NCBI RefSeq assembly: GCF_052119585.1
Contig: NZ_JBGQOJ010000002.1
Span: forward strand, 1 to 64,000
Direction of reading: 5' to 3'
DNA: 64,000 nt
Source: JBGQOJ01 sp052119585
GTDB taxonomy: Bacteria > Pseudomonadota > Alphaproteobacteria > Rhodobacterales > Rhodobacteraceae
Shown here in pieces: positions 27,024 through 35,843 of this stretch. The notes beneath the pieces are model-generated. The model did not search any database. It was not told where the DNA came from and saw nothing but the letters and a program-made list of their open reading frames with translations. How positions within the stretch are numbered: the first letter of the stretch is position 1; every line of letters starts with the position of its first letter. A program made the position numbers and the translations under genes.

Positions 27024-28250
27024 ATGACAGATATAGCAAACCTGCGGCACAGCGCCGTCGAAATCTTCGAGGCAGGCGTCGCCGCCGCCGATCCCTATGC
27101 CGCCGTGACTGCGGCGCTGACCGATGATCCCGTAAAGGGAACGCCGCTGGTCCTTGCCATCGGCAAGGCCGCCCGCCGCATGGCAGAGGCGGCCCTAGCG
27201 CAGTATCCGCGCGCGCGGGCGATTGTCGTCACCAACTATGAAAACGCGGTGCCGCTGGCGGGGGCGACAGTTCTGGCCGCCGGCCATCCGGTGCCGGACG
27301 AAAACGGTGCCAATGCCGCAGCGGCGGTGATGGATGCGCTGTCCGCGCTGACAGGCGACGACACGGTTCTGGCCCTGATCAGTGGCGGTGGCTCGGCGTT
27401 GCTTCCTGCGCCCGTAGACGGCGTTTCGCTGGCGGACAAGGCGGCGGTGAACCGCGCGCTCTTGGCGTCGGGGGCGGATATCACCCAGATGAACATGGTC
27501 CGCCAGCAACTGTCGCGGCTGAAAGGTGGCGGGCTGTTGCGCATGGCTGCCCCTGCCAAAGTGCGCGCGCTGATCCTGTCAGATGTCATGGGGGACGACC
27601 TGCGCGTGATCGCATCCGGCCCCACCGTTGCCCCGATCGGCACGCGGGCGACGGCAAAAGCGCTGTTGCAGGACAAGGGCGTCTGGGACGCACTACCCGC
27701 CCCGGTGCGCCTGCATCTGAACCGCGCCGACGACACTGACAGGGCGCTGCCCGAGGCGGAAAATATCCTGATCGGGTCCAATCCAATCAGCGTGGCGGCC
27801 ATGAAACAGGCTGCCCCCGATGCAACCGTTCATTCTCGCGCGCTGGAAGGCGATGTGGCAGAAGCCGCAGCCGAGATCATCGCGACCTGCACGGGCAAGG
27901 GCACGACCCTGTTCGGCGGCGAGACGACGGTTCTGATCAAGGGCACGGGCCTTGGTGGCCGCAATCAGGAACTGGCCCTGCGCGTGGCGCTTGCGGCGAA
28001 GGACGCGGGCTGGACCGGCGACTGGGTGTTCCTGTCAGGCGGCACCGACGGGCGCGACGGGCCGACAGATGCGGCGGGCGGTCTGGTCGATCACACGACG
28101 GTCACGCGCCTGAGCGATGCGGGCATCGACCCTGTTGCTGTGCTGGCCGACAATGACAGCTATCACGCGCTGAAGGCTGTGGGGGATTTGTTGATGACAG
28201 GGGCGACGGGCACCAATGTTGCGGATCTTCAGGTGCTGATCCGCAGGTGA
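27024..28250 (+). CDS. Glycerate 2-kinase (DUF4147/MOFRL, TtuD/GckA family)
   Basis: About 408 aa. The N-terminal DUF4147 domain has the GGGSALLPAPVDGVSLADK phosphate loop. The C-terminal MOFRL domain has GGETTV, GGRNQELAL and SGGTDGRDGPTDAAGG. The enzyme phosphorylates D-glycerate to 2-phosphoglycerate and is the last step of tartrate- or glyoxylate-type pathways. Starts at 27012, 27015 and 27024 are all open; I took 27024 (MTDIANLRHS) from the usual family N-terminus. Being last in the tct operon, it suggests that the imported compound is converted to glycerate. Confidence 0.88.
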   Translation: MTDIANLRHSAVEIFEAGVAAADPYAAVTAALTDDPVKGTPLVLAIGKAARRMAEAALAQYPRARAIVVTNYENAVPLAGATVLAAGHPVPDENGANAAAAVMDALSALTGDDTVLALISGGGSALLPAPVDGVSLADKAAVNRALLASGADITQMNMVRQQLSRLKGGGLLRMAAPAKVRALILSDVMGDDLRVIASGPTVAPIGTRATAKALLQDKGVWDALPAPVRLHLNRADDTDRALPEAENILIGSNPISVAAMKQAAPDATVHSRALEGDVAEAAAEIIATCTGKGTTLFGGETTVLIKGTGLGGRNQELALRVALAAKDAGWTGDWVFLSGGTDGRDGPTDAAGGLVDHTTVTRLSDAGIDPVAVLADNDSYHALKAVGDLLMTGATGTNVADLQVLIRR

Positions 28251-28322
28251 TCCGGTTGTTTGAAAAGCGATTGCGCGCGGTGTGCTGAAATCCCGGGATA
28301 AGGGGTTTCAAGCGCTCCGCGC

Positions 28323-28350
28323 GAGGATATTGTTTAGAACAAAAAAAAGG
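28323..28350 (+). repeat. Dispersed short element, copy a
   Basis: GAGGATATTGTTTAGAACAA followed by an A-rich run, between the convergent glycerate kinase and deaminase genes. It matches the pattern GGATATTT-N3-GAACAAAG also seen at 35767, 43247, 48578, 53385 and, in variant form, 47776 and 61307. Confidence 0.5.
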
Positions 28351-28362
28351 GTGAAGAGCGAT

Positions 28363-29469
28363 TTATATCGCCTTGAAATGCTTCGAAAGTTTTAGTCCCT
28401 GACCCTGATAGTTCGACGCGATGCCTGTGCCGTAGAGCTGGTCCGGGATCTGCGCCATCCGTTCGTAGACCAGCCGCCCGACGATCTGTCCATGTTCCAG
28501 CACAAAGGGGGCTTCGTGGCAGCGCACCTCCAGCACCCCGCGCGATCCTGTTCCGCCTGCCGCCGCATGACCGAAGCCCGGATCGAAGAAGCCTGCGTAA
28601 TGCACGCGGAATTCGCCGACCATGGCAAGATAGGGGGCCATTTCCGCAGCGCAATCTGGCGGGATGTGCACGGCCTCGCGGCTGACGAGGATGTAGAAGG
28701 CGCCGGGGTCGAGGATAATCCGGCCTTCGGTGGTGTGGATCGGTTCCCAGTAGTCGCCCGGTTCGTAAAAGCCGATCCTGTCGAGGTCGATGACGCCTGT
28801 GTGGGGTTTGGCGCGAAAGCCGACAAGGTCGCCCTGAGCGGGGCGCAGATCGACCGAGAAGCCCAGACCGTCGTCGATATGCGCCTCGCCGTTGACCAGC
28901 GTGTCGGTGGCATGGCGCAGCGCCAGTTCGGCGTCGTCCAGCACGGCCTGGCCTGCGCGAAAGCGGATCTGGTTCAGGCGCATTCCGGGGCGAACCAGAA
29001 CGCTGAACGATCGGGGGCAGATTTCAGCGTAAAGGGGGCCGGTATAGCCCTGCGGGATGCGGTCGAACTCGACCCCGCCATCGGTAATGGTGCGGGTCAG
29101 CAGATCAAGGCGGCCGGTGGAGGATTTGGCATTGGCCACGGCCTGCACGCCGGCGGGCAGGGCAAGGTGTTCCATCAGCGGCACGACATAGACGCAGCCC
29201 TTTTCCAGAACCGCGCCGCGGGTCAGGTCAACGCGGTGCATTTCGAATTCGCGCAGACGTTCTGCCACGGTTTTTCCCGCGCCGGTCAGGAACGAGGCGC
29301 GGACGCGGTAGGCGATGGTGCCAAGGCGCAGGTCAAGGCTGGCGGGCTGGATCTGTTCGGGGATCACTGCAGGGGTGGCGGTGATGATGCCACGCGCGAT
29401 CATCTGTTGCAGGGTCTGCGAGGGCAGAACGCCGGTTCCGGTTTCCAGTCCAGTCTCAAGCATGGTCAT
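28363..29469 (-). CDS. dcd: 2'-deoxycytidine 5'-triphosphate deaminase, long two-domain form
   Basis: 368 aa, about twice the length of E. coli Dcd. The pattern is known for alphaproteobacteria and looks like an internal duplication: IQPASLDLRLGTIAYRVRASF in the N-half and VDLRPAQGDLVGFRAKPHTGVIDLD in the C-half. It should convert dCTP to dUTP for thymidylate synthesis. AAAGGGG lies just before the ATG at 29469; a second in-frame ATG at 29463 has a longer gap. Monofunctional rather than bifunctional activity is assumed. Confidence 0.85.
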   Translation of the reverse strand: MTMLETGLETGTGVLPSQTLQQMIARGIITATPAVIPEQIQPASLDLRLGTIAYRVRASFLTGAGKTVAERLREFEMHRVDLTRGAVLEKGCVYVVPLMEHLALPAGVQAVANAKSSTGRLDLLTRTITDGGVEFDRIPQGYTGPLYAEICPRSFSVLVRPGMRLNQIRFRAGQAVLDDAELALRHATDTLVNGEAHIDDGLGFSVDLRPAQGDLVGFRAKPHTGVIDLDRIGFYEPGDYWEPIHTTEGRIILDPGAFYILVSREAVHIPPDCAAEMAPYLAMVGEFRVHYAGFFDPGFGHAAAGGTGSRGVLEVRCHEAPFVLEHGQIVGRLVYERMAQIPDQLYGTGIASNYQGQGLKLSKHFKAI

Positions 29470-29524
29470 CGGACCCCTTTATATGCAAAACGCCCGCCGC
29501 CGAACGGCGCGGGCGTTTGTATTT

Positions 29525-29601
29525 TGGTCGGGCTAGCAGGACTTGAACCTGCGACCTTCCGTCCCCCAGACGGACGCGCTACCAAGCTGCGCTATAGCCC
29601 G
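29525..29601 (-). tRNA. tRNA-Pro (anticodon GGG)
   Basis: The 77-nt cloverleaf reads CGGGCTATAGCGCAGCTTGG at the 5' end. The acceptor stem CGGGCTA pairs with TAGCCCG, the T-arm is GGTTCAAGTCC, the anticodon loop is CTGGGGG and a CCA end is encoded. It lies between the deaminase and the merR-type gene. Confidence 0.95.
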
Positions 29602-29664
29602 ATTGGCGCGTGGATACACTGGTTTTTGCGGCAGGGGCAAGACGTAAAACACCATTCGCCCGGA

Positions 29665-30459
29665 TCAATTTCGCGGGCGCGGGCCAGAGGCCTGTTCCAT
29701 GCGCTTTGCGATGGCGTCAAGCTGTGCCGTGATCCGTGCAAAGTCGGCGTGTTTGGCGCGCACGTCGGCGGATGTCAGGCGGCGCAAGGGTGCGATCCGC
29801 GATGGGGCGGTGGCGATGCCGACGTCCGGTGCGGGGTCTGCGGGCACGTCAGCGCGGATCGCGGGGCGCGGCGGGGACGGAGCGGCGGGCTCTGGTGCGG
29901 AAAAGAACTCTGGCTCGGCCACATCGTCCGTCGTGCTGCCCGGCATTTCGGCGGGTATTTCGGGATCATCCTCAAAGGCGGCCTCGGGAAACGGATCGTC
30001 CGGCGTGACGGGTTCGGGCAGAAAATCCGGCCTGCGGGCGGCGAGAGGGGCCAGCGGCACGACGTTATCGCCGGGAATCGCCTCTGGCGCCTGGGGGGCT
30101 TTGGCAACAACCTCTGGAAGGGGGGGCGCAGCCAAGGGCGCGTCCAGTGCGGGTTCTGCCTCGTATTCGGCGGCGATGATTGTGTCGATCGGCGGGGCCA
30201 TATCGAGCACATGCTTTACGCCTTCGTCGCGCAGGATTTTCTGAACGCCTTTGATGGTCAGGCCATCGTCGTGCAACAGCTTTTTGATGCCGCCCAACAA
30301 CAACATGTCGGCGGGCCGGTAATAGCGCCTGCCGCCCGCGCGTTTGACCGGCTTGATCTGGGGGAACTTGCTTTCCCAGAATCGAAGCACATGGGCGGGG
30401 CTGTCCAGCCATTCGGCGACTTCGCTGATTGTGCGAAAGGCGTCGCGCGACTTATCCAT
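29665..30459 (-). CDS. MerR-family regulator with proline/acid-rich tail
   Basis: 264 aa. The N-terminal MerR helix-turn-helix (RTISEVAEWLDSPAHVLRFWESKF, then RAGGRRYYRPADMLLLGGIKKLL) is followed by a low-complexity Pro/Ala/Glu-rich region from about 95 to 210. A short basic C-terminus (about 220-264) ends the protein. No effector-binding cysteine pattern is seen. Its place next to ihfA is conserved in alphaproteobacteria. The tail is probably disordered and may contact a partner. Target genes are unknown. Confidence 0.85.
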   Translation of the reverse strand: MDKSRDAFRTISEVAEWLDSPAHVLRFWESKFPQIKPVKRAGGRRYYRPADMLLLGGIKKLLHDDGLTIKGVQKILRDEGVKHVLDMAPPIDTIIAAEYEAEPALDAPLAAPPLPEVVAKAPQAPEAIPGDNVVPLAPLAARRPDFLPEPVTPDDPFPEAAFEDDPEIPAEMPGSTTDDVAEPEFFSAPEPAAPSPPRPAIRADVPADPAPDVGIATAPSRIAPLRRLTSADVRAKHADFARITAQLDAIAKRMEQASGPRPRN

Positions 30460-30474
30460 TGAAAACCGCCACTG

Positions 30475-30777
30475 TTATCCCTTGTTCCCGTCCGCGACGC
30501 GATCTTTCATCAGATGCGACGGGCGGAATGTCAGGACGCGACGGGGGTGGATCGGAACCTCTTCGCCGGTCTTGGGATTGCGGCCGATGCGGGCGGCCTT
30601 TTCGCGGACGCTGAAGGTGCCGAACGACGAGATTTTCACCGCCTCGCCTTTGACCAGCGCGTCCGACATATGTGCCAGAACGCTTTCGACCAGACTTGCG
30701 GATTCATTGCGCGACAGACCGACTTCGCGGAAGACCGCTTCGCTCAGATCCATGCGGGTTAGTGTTTTTTCACTCAT
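30475..30777 (-). CDS. ihfA: Integration host factor alpha subunit
   Basis: 100 aa, exactly the family length. It contains the HU/IHF signature GTFSVREKAARIGRNPKTGEE and the DNA-intercalating proline region in the flexible arm. It forms a heterodimer with IhfB that bends DNA by about 160 degrees. I chose the ATG at 30777 (MSEKTLTRMDLSEAVF) because GGGGGA precedes it; an upstream ATG at 30789 would give an atypical extension. Confidence 0.95.
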   Translation of the reverse strand: MSEKTLTRMDLSEAVFREVGLSRNESASLVESVLAHMSDALVKGEAVKISSFGTFSVREKAARIGRNPKTGEEVPIHPRRVLTFRPSHLMKDRVADGNKG

Positions 30778-30865
30778 GGTGTCCCCCATTCATTCGGGAA
30801 ACCATAGGCCCTTGTGAAATTCCGAGTCAATATCAACTACTTGGGGTGCGATGCTAAAGGGGCGT

Positions 30866-31840
30866 TTACCAGCGTAAAACCACCGATCCCCATGCAAGCC
30901 CGCCACCGATCGCCTCTACCACGACCAATTGACCCTGTTTGATCTGGCCGCGTTGCTTGCCGACCGACAGCGCAAGGGGAATCGATGCCGCAGAGGTATT
31001 GCCGTGATCCTGCACCGTGACGACCACATTATCCATCGAAAGCCCCATCTTCAGGGCGGTGCCCTTGATGATCCGCAGGTTGGCCTGATGCGGCACGATC
31101 CAGTCGACATCGGCAGGGGTCAACCCGGCCTTGTCCAGCGCTGTATGCGCGGTTGCGGCCAGCTTTTCGATCGCGTGGCGAAACACCTCTTTGCCCTGCA
31201 TCCGCAGAAAACCGGTGGTTTGCGTCGAGGACACGCCGCCGTCGACATAAAGGATGTCGCGGTAGCGACCGTCGGAATTCAGGTCGGTCGACAGGATGCC
31301 GCGGTCGGAACTATTGCCTTCTCCCTCTGCCGCCTCGAGGATCAGCGCACCCGCACCGTCGCCGAACAGCACGCAGGTGCCGCGGTCGGTCCAGTCCATC
31401 AAGCGGCTGAAGGTCTCGGCGCCGATGATCAGAACGCGCTTGGCCTGACCTGACAGGATCAGCCCGTTCGCATTTGCCAACGCAAACACAAACCCGGCAC
31501 AAACCGCTTGAATATCAAAGGCATAGCCTTTGGTCATGCCCAGTTCGGCCTGCACGATGGTCGCCACGGCGGGAAAGGTGAAATCGGGGGTAGAGGTGGC
31601 GACGATGATCGTGTCGATGTCGTCCGGTTCCAGCCCCGCGTCGGCAAGGGCGGCACGTGCGGCGCGTGTGGCCAGATCTGATGTGGTCTGGCCTTCGGCT
31701 GCGAAATGGCGACGCTCGATCCCGCTGCGCGAGCGGATCCACTCGTCAGTCGTGTCTATCATCGCCTCGAATTCGCTATTGGGGACAATGCGGTCGGGCA
31801 GGTAGTGGCCCACCCCTGTTACAACAGCGCGTTTGATCAT
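30866..31840 (-). CDS. fabH: 3-oxoacyl-[ACP] synthase III
   Basis: 324 aa. The catalytic triad is visible: C114 (AVCAGFVFAL), H251 (WIVPHQANLRI) and N281 (DHGNTSAASIPLAL). It condenses acetyl-CoA with malonyl-ACP to start fatty acid synthesis. The ATG overlaps the plsX stop by four bases. The operon order rpmF-plsX-fabH-ihfA is typical of proteobacteria. Confidence 0.97.
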   Translation of the reverse strand: MIKRAVVTGVGHYLPDRIVPNSEFEAMIDTTDEWIRSRSGIERRHFAAEGQTTSDLATRAARAALADAGLEPDDIDTIIVATSTPDFTFPAVATIVQAELGMTKGYAFDIQAVCAGFVFALANANGLILSGQAKRVLIIGAETFSRLMDWTDRGTCVLFGDGAGALILEAAEGEGNSSDRGILSTDLNSDGRYRDILYVDGGVSSTQTTGFLRMQGKEVFRHAIEKLAATAHTALDKAGLTPADVDWIVPHQANLRIIKGTALKMGLSMDNVVVTVQDHGNTSAASIPLALSVGKQRGQIKQGQLVVVEAIGGGLAWGSVVLRW

Positions 31841-32958
31841 TCGGTATGCCCGTTCCTATCCCCGGTCTCGGGGTCAGTTTGCAAGGGTGCGGCCACAGAT
31901 GCAAGCCGCGCGGCCAAACGGGACGAGAAATCCGACTGCCCCAGCGTGAAGGCAAGCTTGATCGCGGCGGACACGCCGGTTTCGTCGGCAGATCCGTGTG
32001 ATTTTACAACCGTGCCCGTCAGGCCCAGAAAAATTCCGCCGTTCACCCGGCGCGGGTCGATGCGTTTGGTCAGCCGCTTGAGCGAGGACAGCGCCAGCAG
32101 CGCGGCAATCCGCGACAGGGGCGTGGCGCTGAATGCGTCTTTCAGAAAGTCGCGGATCAGGCCCGCGGTGCCTTCGCCGGTTTTCAGTGCGACGTTGCCG
32201 GTAAAGCCGTCCGTGACGATGACGTCGACCCGATTCGATGGAATATCGCCGCCCTCGACGAATCCCACGAATTCAAGCGCGCCTTTGTCGGCGGCGGCGG
32301 CAATCAGGTCGTAGGCCTCTTTCAGCTCGGCGCGGCCCTTGTGTTCTTCCGTGCCGACATTCAGCAGGCCGATGCGCGGACGGGACAGGCCAAGGCCGTT
32401 GCGGGCGTAAGAGGCACCCATCATTGCATATTGCAAAAGATCGGTGGCGTCGGCGCGGATATCGGCGCCCACGTCCAGCATCACGTTGAAACCGCCGGGA
32501 TTGCGCGAGGGCCAGAGGCAGGCAATGGCGGGGCGGTTGACGCCGGGCAGCTTGCGCAGGCGCACCATGGACAGGGCCATCAGCGCGCCGGTATTGCCAC
32601 AAGACACGCAAACAGAGGCATCGCCCTCGCGCACCGCGTCAATCGCGCTCCACATAGAGGTGCCTTTGCCGTGCCGCATGACGTGGCTCGGTTTTTCGTG
32701 CATGGTCACAATGCCATCCGCATTGCGGATTTCGCAGCGGTCGATAAGCCCGCGTTTCTTGCCGATCAGCTTGCGCAGCTCGGTTTCAGGGCCGTGCACG
32801 ATGAACCGGATATCAGGGTTTTTGGACGCGGAACGCGCCATGCCCGCGACAATGACCGCAGGTCCACGATCGCCGCCCATGGCGTCGATCGAGATGATAT
32901 TGCGCGATTTAACGCGGTCACGGGCACCCGAGCCCTGTTGATCGTGCTCTGACGTCAT
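31837..32958 (-). CDS. plsX: Phosphate acyltransferase
   Basis: 373 aa. PlsX turns acyl-ACP into acyl-phosphate for PlsY in phospholipid synthesis. Family segments seen are ISIDAMGGDRGPAVIV near the N-terminus and VSCGNTGALMALSMVRL. The first ~18 residues form a hydrophilic extension before the conserved core. It lies between rpmF and fabH. Confidence 0.95.
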   Translation of the reverse strand: MTSEHDQQGSGARDRVKSRNIISIDAMGGDRGPAVIVAGMARSASKNPDIRFIVHGPETELRKLIGKKRGLIDRCEIRNADGIVTMHEKPSHVMRHGKGTSMWSAIDAVREGDASVCVSCGNTGALMALSMVRLRKLPGVNRPAIACLWPSRNPGGFNVMLDVGADIRADATDLLQYAMMGASYARNGLGLSRPRIGLLNVGTEEHKGRAELKEAYDLIAAAADKGALEFVGFVEGGDIPSNRVDVIVTDGFTGNVALKTGEGTAGLIRDFLKDAFSATPLSRIAALLALSSLKRLTKRIDPRRVNGGIFLGLTGTVVKSHGSADETGVSAAIKLAFTLGQSDFSSRLAARLASVAAPLQTDPETGDRNGHTE

Positions 32959-32981
32959 GGTCCAGGGTGCCTATCGGACGC

Positions 32982-33191
32982 TTACGCTGCGTCTTCGTCG
33001 TCCAGATCAACCTCGGCGACCTGAGCCACGACTTCGCGTGCATCATAGTGGCCGCAAGCACCACAAACGTGGTGGGGACGCTTCAGCTCGCCGCAGCTTG
33101 GGCATTCAGCAGGGTTTCCAGCAACGAGAGCATCATGCGAGCGGCGCTGGTTGCGGCGGGACCGCGTAACTTTATTCTGTGGGACAGCCAT
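32982..33191 (-). CDS. rpmF: 50S ribosomal protein L32
   Basis: 69 aa starting MAVPQNKVTRSRRNQRRSHD. A zinc ribbon is formed by C30, C33, C43 and C46. The tail is acidic (EVDLDDEDAA). It is a large-subunit ribosomal protein. The open frame extends upstream to 33302 but homology begins at 33191. Confidence 0.97.
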   Translation of the reverse strand: MAVPQNKVTRSRRNQRRSHDALVAGNPAECPSCGELKRPHHVCGACGHYDAREVVAQVAEVDLDDEDAA

Positions 33192-33333
33192 GTCACAACC
33201 TATATATTCGTGGGGCAATTGCCCCTGTTTTCTGAGTCTGGATACCCTTACGCTGTCTTCGGCGCGGCGTCCAACCCATCTTGTAAACGAGGCCGGGAAC
33301 ATACTAAGATTCTGTTCAGGCGCAAGTGGTTTT

Positions 33334-33918
33334 CTAGTCTGTCGGCGTATCGTCCTTGTTCAGCTTGTCGCGCAAAGCGGACAGACCGGCGAAGGGGAGA
33401 GCTTCTTCGTCGCGCATAGGGGTTTTCCCCGGCTCCGTAAAGGCCGCAGTTCCCAATTCAGCGTCTGTTGATCGCGGATAAAGGGGTAAAGCCAGTGCCA
33501 GAGCCTCTGTCAGCACCTCTCCGACGTCGATTTCCGTGCCCAGATCCTCGACCGTGTCATCTTCTGGCATCTCGGTTTCGATTTCGATTGCCTCGTTGTC
33601 GGTCGGATATTTCGAGACGCCCGTGTAAAGGCGGCTTACGTTTTCCTCCAGGCGGGTGGTGACGGGGTCTGTTGTCAGCACGCAGGGTTGCACAACCGTG
33701 GCCCCCAGCGTGGCAACCAGCCGCCAGTCGCGCTTGCCCGCAGGCGCCAATGTGCCTTTGAGGCGCACTTTGCGCAGGGCCAACAGGCCCAGATCCTCGG
33801 TCATCCGGGCCAAGGCCGCCGCATCCGGCGCAAGGTCGAACCGTGTCGCCTTGCGCGCGGGCAGGTCGGCCACGCGGAAGATATGCGAGAACGGAATGTC
33901 ATTTTCGGGGTTTGTCAT
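33334..33918 (-). CDS. DUF177 (YceD-like) protein
   Basis: 194 aa. YceD/DUF177 proteins accompany rpmF and are needed for normal 23S rRNA accumulation. The conserved CVLTTDPVTTRLEENVSRLYT segment (about residues 85-105) and the acidic middle fit. I took the ATG at 33918 (MTNPENDIPFSHIF). A 142-base gap separates it from rpmF. Confidence 0.85.
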   Translation of the reverse strand: MTNPENDIPFSHIFRVADLPARKATRFDLAPDAAALARMTEDLGLLALRKVRLKGTLAPAGKRDWRLVATLGATVVQPCVLTTDPVTTRLEENVSRLYTGVSKYPTDNEAIEIETEMPEDDTVEDLGTEIDVGEVLTEALALALPLYPRSTDAELGTAAFTEPGKTPMRDEEALPFAGLSALRDKLNKDDTPTD

Positions 33919-34003
33919 TGCAATGTGCTTCCATTCTTGAAGTGACGCCGTTCCTTCTATAAGCCGGATACGAGGCATGACGCGACAAGGCAAGAGGGTG
34001 GCG

Positions 34004-34459
34004 ATGACACTGGGTGGCATTCGAAAAGGCGGCATGACCATTGCGTTGATGCTGGCACTGGGGGCCTGCGCGGCAACCTTCCGCGATCATGGCTATGCGC
34101 CGGATGATGAAACGCTGGACCAGATCGTGGTCGGCGTGGACACCCGCGACACCGTCGCAGAGGTTGTGGGGCAACCGTCCTCGGCCGGTATCCTGAACGA
34201 AGGCGGCTGGTATTACGTTTCCAGCCGGTACAGGAATTACACCTACAACGCCCCCGAAGAGATTGACCGTCAGGTTGTGGCGATCACCTTCGATCAGGGC
34301 GGCGTCGTCGAGAATGTCGAACGTTTCGGCCTTGCCGAGGGGCAGGTCGTGCCATTGTCGCGGCGCGTGACCGACAGCAATATCAAAGGCACAACCTTTA
34401 TCCGTCAGCTTTTGGGCAACCTTGGCAGGCTCGATCCGACACAGTTCCTGGGGCGGTAA
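34004..34459 (+). CDS. bamE: Outer membrane protein assembly factor BamE (SmpA/OmlA) lipoprotein
   Basis: 151 aa. The signal peptide ends in a lipobox (LALGAC), so C22 would be lipidated and the protein tethered to the outer membrane. The SmpA/OmlA domain contains TRDTVAEVVGQPSSAG and WYYVSSRYRNYTY. AGAGGG lies five bases before the ATG at 34004; another ATG at 33977 would give a longer leader. It assists BamA in beta-barrel insertion. Confidence 0.85.
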   Translation: MTLGGIRKGGMTIALMLALGACAATFRDHGYAPDDETLDQIVVGVDTRDTVAEVVGQPSSAGILNEGGWYYVSSRYRNYTYNAPEEIDRQVVAITFDQGGVVENVERFGLAEGQVVPLSRRVTDSNIKGTTFIRQLLGNLGRLDPTQFLGR

Positions 34460-34495
34460 CAGACAGTCGGACCGGTCCCCCGATCGGGTGCTGGT

Positions 34496-34888
34496 CTATT
34501 CCTGTGGCTTGAACTCCAGTGCGGCGCCGTTGATGCAATACCGCAGGCCGGTCGGCGCGGGGCCGTCGGGGAATACATGGCCCAGATGCCCGTCGCACCG
34601 GTTGCAATGCACCTCTGTGCGGCGCATGAACCAGCCGTTGTCCTCGCTTTCGCCCACCATATCGCCCTCGACGGGGGCGTAAAAGCTGGGCCAGCCGGTG
34701 CCGGATTCGAACTTTGTCGCCTGATCGAACAGATCGGCACCGCAGCCTTTGCACACAAACATGCCGGGCTGTTTCGGGAAGTTATCATGGGTGCCGGCGC
34801 GTTCGGTGCCGTGTTGCCGCAAAACCTTGAACGCCTGATCCGGCAGTTGTGCGCGCCACTCGCTTTCGGTCTTTACGATCTTGTCCAT
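34496..34888 (-). CDS. msrB: Peptide-methionine (R)-S-oxide reductase
   Basis: 130 aa. Zinc cysteines C46, C49, C95 and C98 and the nucleophile C118 (RYCINGAALEF) are all present. It reduces methionine-R-sulfoxide in oxidised proteins. GGAG lies ahead of the ATG at 34888. It is a stand-alone domain without a fused MsrA. Confidence 0.95.
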   Translation of the reverse strand: MDKIVKTESEWRAQLPDQAFKVLRQHGTERAGTHDNFPKQPGMFVCKGCGADLFDQATKFESGTGWPSFYAPVEGDMVGESEDNGWFMRRTEVHCNRCDGHLGHVFPDGPAPTGLRYCINGAALEFKPQE

Positions 34889-34953
34889 GTTTTTCTCCTG
34901 TTTTGACGCCTTGCGTACATATACCATCACTATGGTGCCGTTGGGGACTATCT

Positions 34954-35760
34954 ATGCTGCGCATAGGGATCTGCAAGGCAGGAAGGAATGTGTCGGTGTC
35001 CAGTTTTCGCAAAGGCCGGTATGTGGCGCGGTTTGCAAAGGGCCAGGCTGATGTCGCGGCGGCGCAAGGTCTGCGGTATCTGGCGTTTATTGAAGGATCG
35101 GGGGCCGCCCCGCGCCCTGTTGCGCGCGATACGGATGATTTCGATGCGCTTTGCCGGCATGTGCTGGTCGAAGATCAGGGCACGGGGCAGCTTGTGTGCT
35201 GTTTCCGGCTGCTGCCGCTCAGCGGCGGGGCGCGGATCGGCGATAGCTATGCCGCGCAATTTTATGACCTGTCGGGACTGAGGGGATTCGCGGGGAAAAT
35301 GCTTGAATTGGGCCGGTTCTGCATCCACCCTGCGGTCCGTGACCCTGATATCCTGCGGGTGGCGTGGGGGGCGATGACGCGCTTTGTCGATCAGGAGGGG
35401 GTCGAGATGCTGTTCGGATGCTCGTCTTTCCATGGCGCGGAGCCGGCCGCCTATGACGACGCCTTTGCCATGCTGAGCGAGCGCCATCTGGCCCCCGCGC
35501 ACTGGCGCCCCGGGGTCAAGGCGCCTGCGGTGTTCCGTTTTGCGCAACAGTCGCGCCAGCCGCGTCGTGCTCCGCCCGATGTGAAACGCGCCATGCAGGC
35601 GATGCCGCCTTTGCTGCGGACCTATCTGGCGATGGGCGGCTGGGTGTCGGACCATGCCGTTGTGGACCGGGACCTGAACACGCTGCATGTGTTCACCGGA
35701 CTGGAAATTGCCGCGATCCCGCCCGCACGTGCCAGGCTGCTGCGCATGGTGGCGGAGTAG
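34954..35760 (+). CDS. GNAT acyltransferase, OlsB/hemolysin-like (ornithine lipid synthesis candidate)
   Basis: 268 aa of the Acetyltransf_5 family. The pattern RYVARFAKGQADVAAAQGLRYLAF...GQLVCCFRLLP...YDLSGLRGFAGKMLELGRFCIHP matches OlsB, which transfers a 3-hydroxyacyl chain from ACP to ornithine. The C-terminal half is less conserved. The ATG at 34954 is one option; a GTG at 34990 behind GGAAGGA is another. Ornithine lipids are common in this group under phosphate limitation. Substrate is inferred from family only. Confidence 0.75.
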   Translation: MLRIGICKAGRNVSVSSFRKGRYVARFAKGQADVAAAQGLRYLAFIEGSGAAPRPVARDTDDFDALCRHVLVEDQGTGQLVCCFRLLPLSGGARIGDSYAAQFYDLSGLRGFAGKMLELGRFCIHPAVRDPDILRVAWGAMTRFVDQEGVEMLFGCSSFHGAEPAAYDDAFAMLSERHLAPAHWRPGVKAPAVFRFAQQSRQPRRAPPDVKRAMQAMPPLLRTYLAMGGWVSDHAVVDRDLNTLHVFTGLEIAAIPPARARLLRMVAE

Positions 35761-35766
35761 GGCCGT

Positions 35767-35790
35767 GGATATTTATAGAACAAAGAAGGG
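35767..35790 (+). repeat. Dispersed short element, copy b
   Basis: GGATATTTATAGAACAAAGA and following bases, beginning seven bases after the acyltransferase stop. It matches copies at 28323, 43247, 48578 and 53385. Confidence 0.55.
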
Positions 35791-35843
35791 CAAGGCGGGT
35801 CTGCCCGCTTGACGAAGGCAGAACGAGCGCATAGCTGGCAGCC

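Noticed and set aside
28287..28309. Hairpin GAAATCCC/GGGGTTTC after the glycerate kinase as a terminator
   Set aside because: The eight-base stem needs a G-U pair and no U-run follows on the plus strand. Too weak to list as a feature.
28492..30462. Long 656-codon plus-strand ORF with GLEPATFRPPDGRATKLRYSP
   Set aside because: It is antisense to the deaminase, tRNA-Pro and merR-type genes. The quoted part is the antisense of tRNA-Pro; the rest is high-GC shadow.
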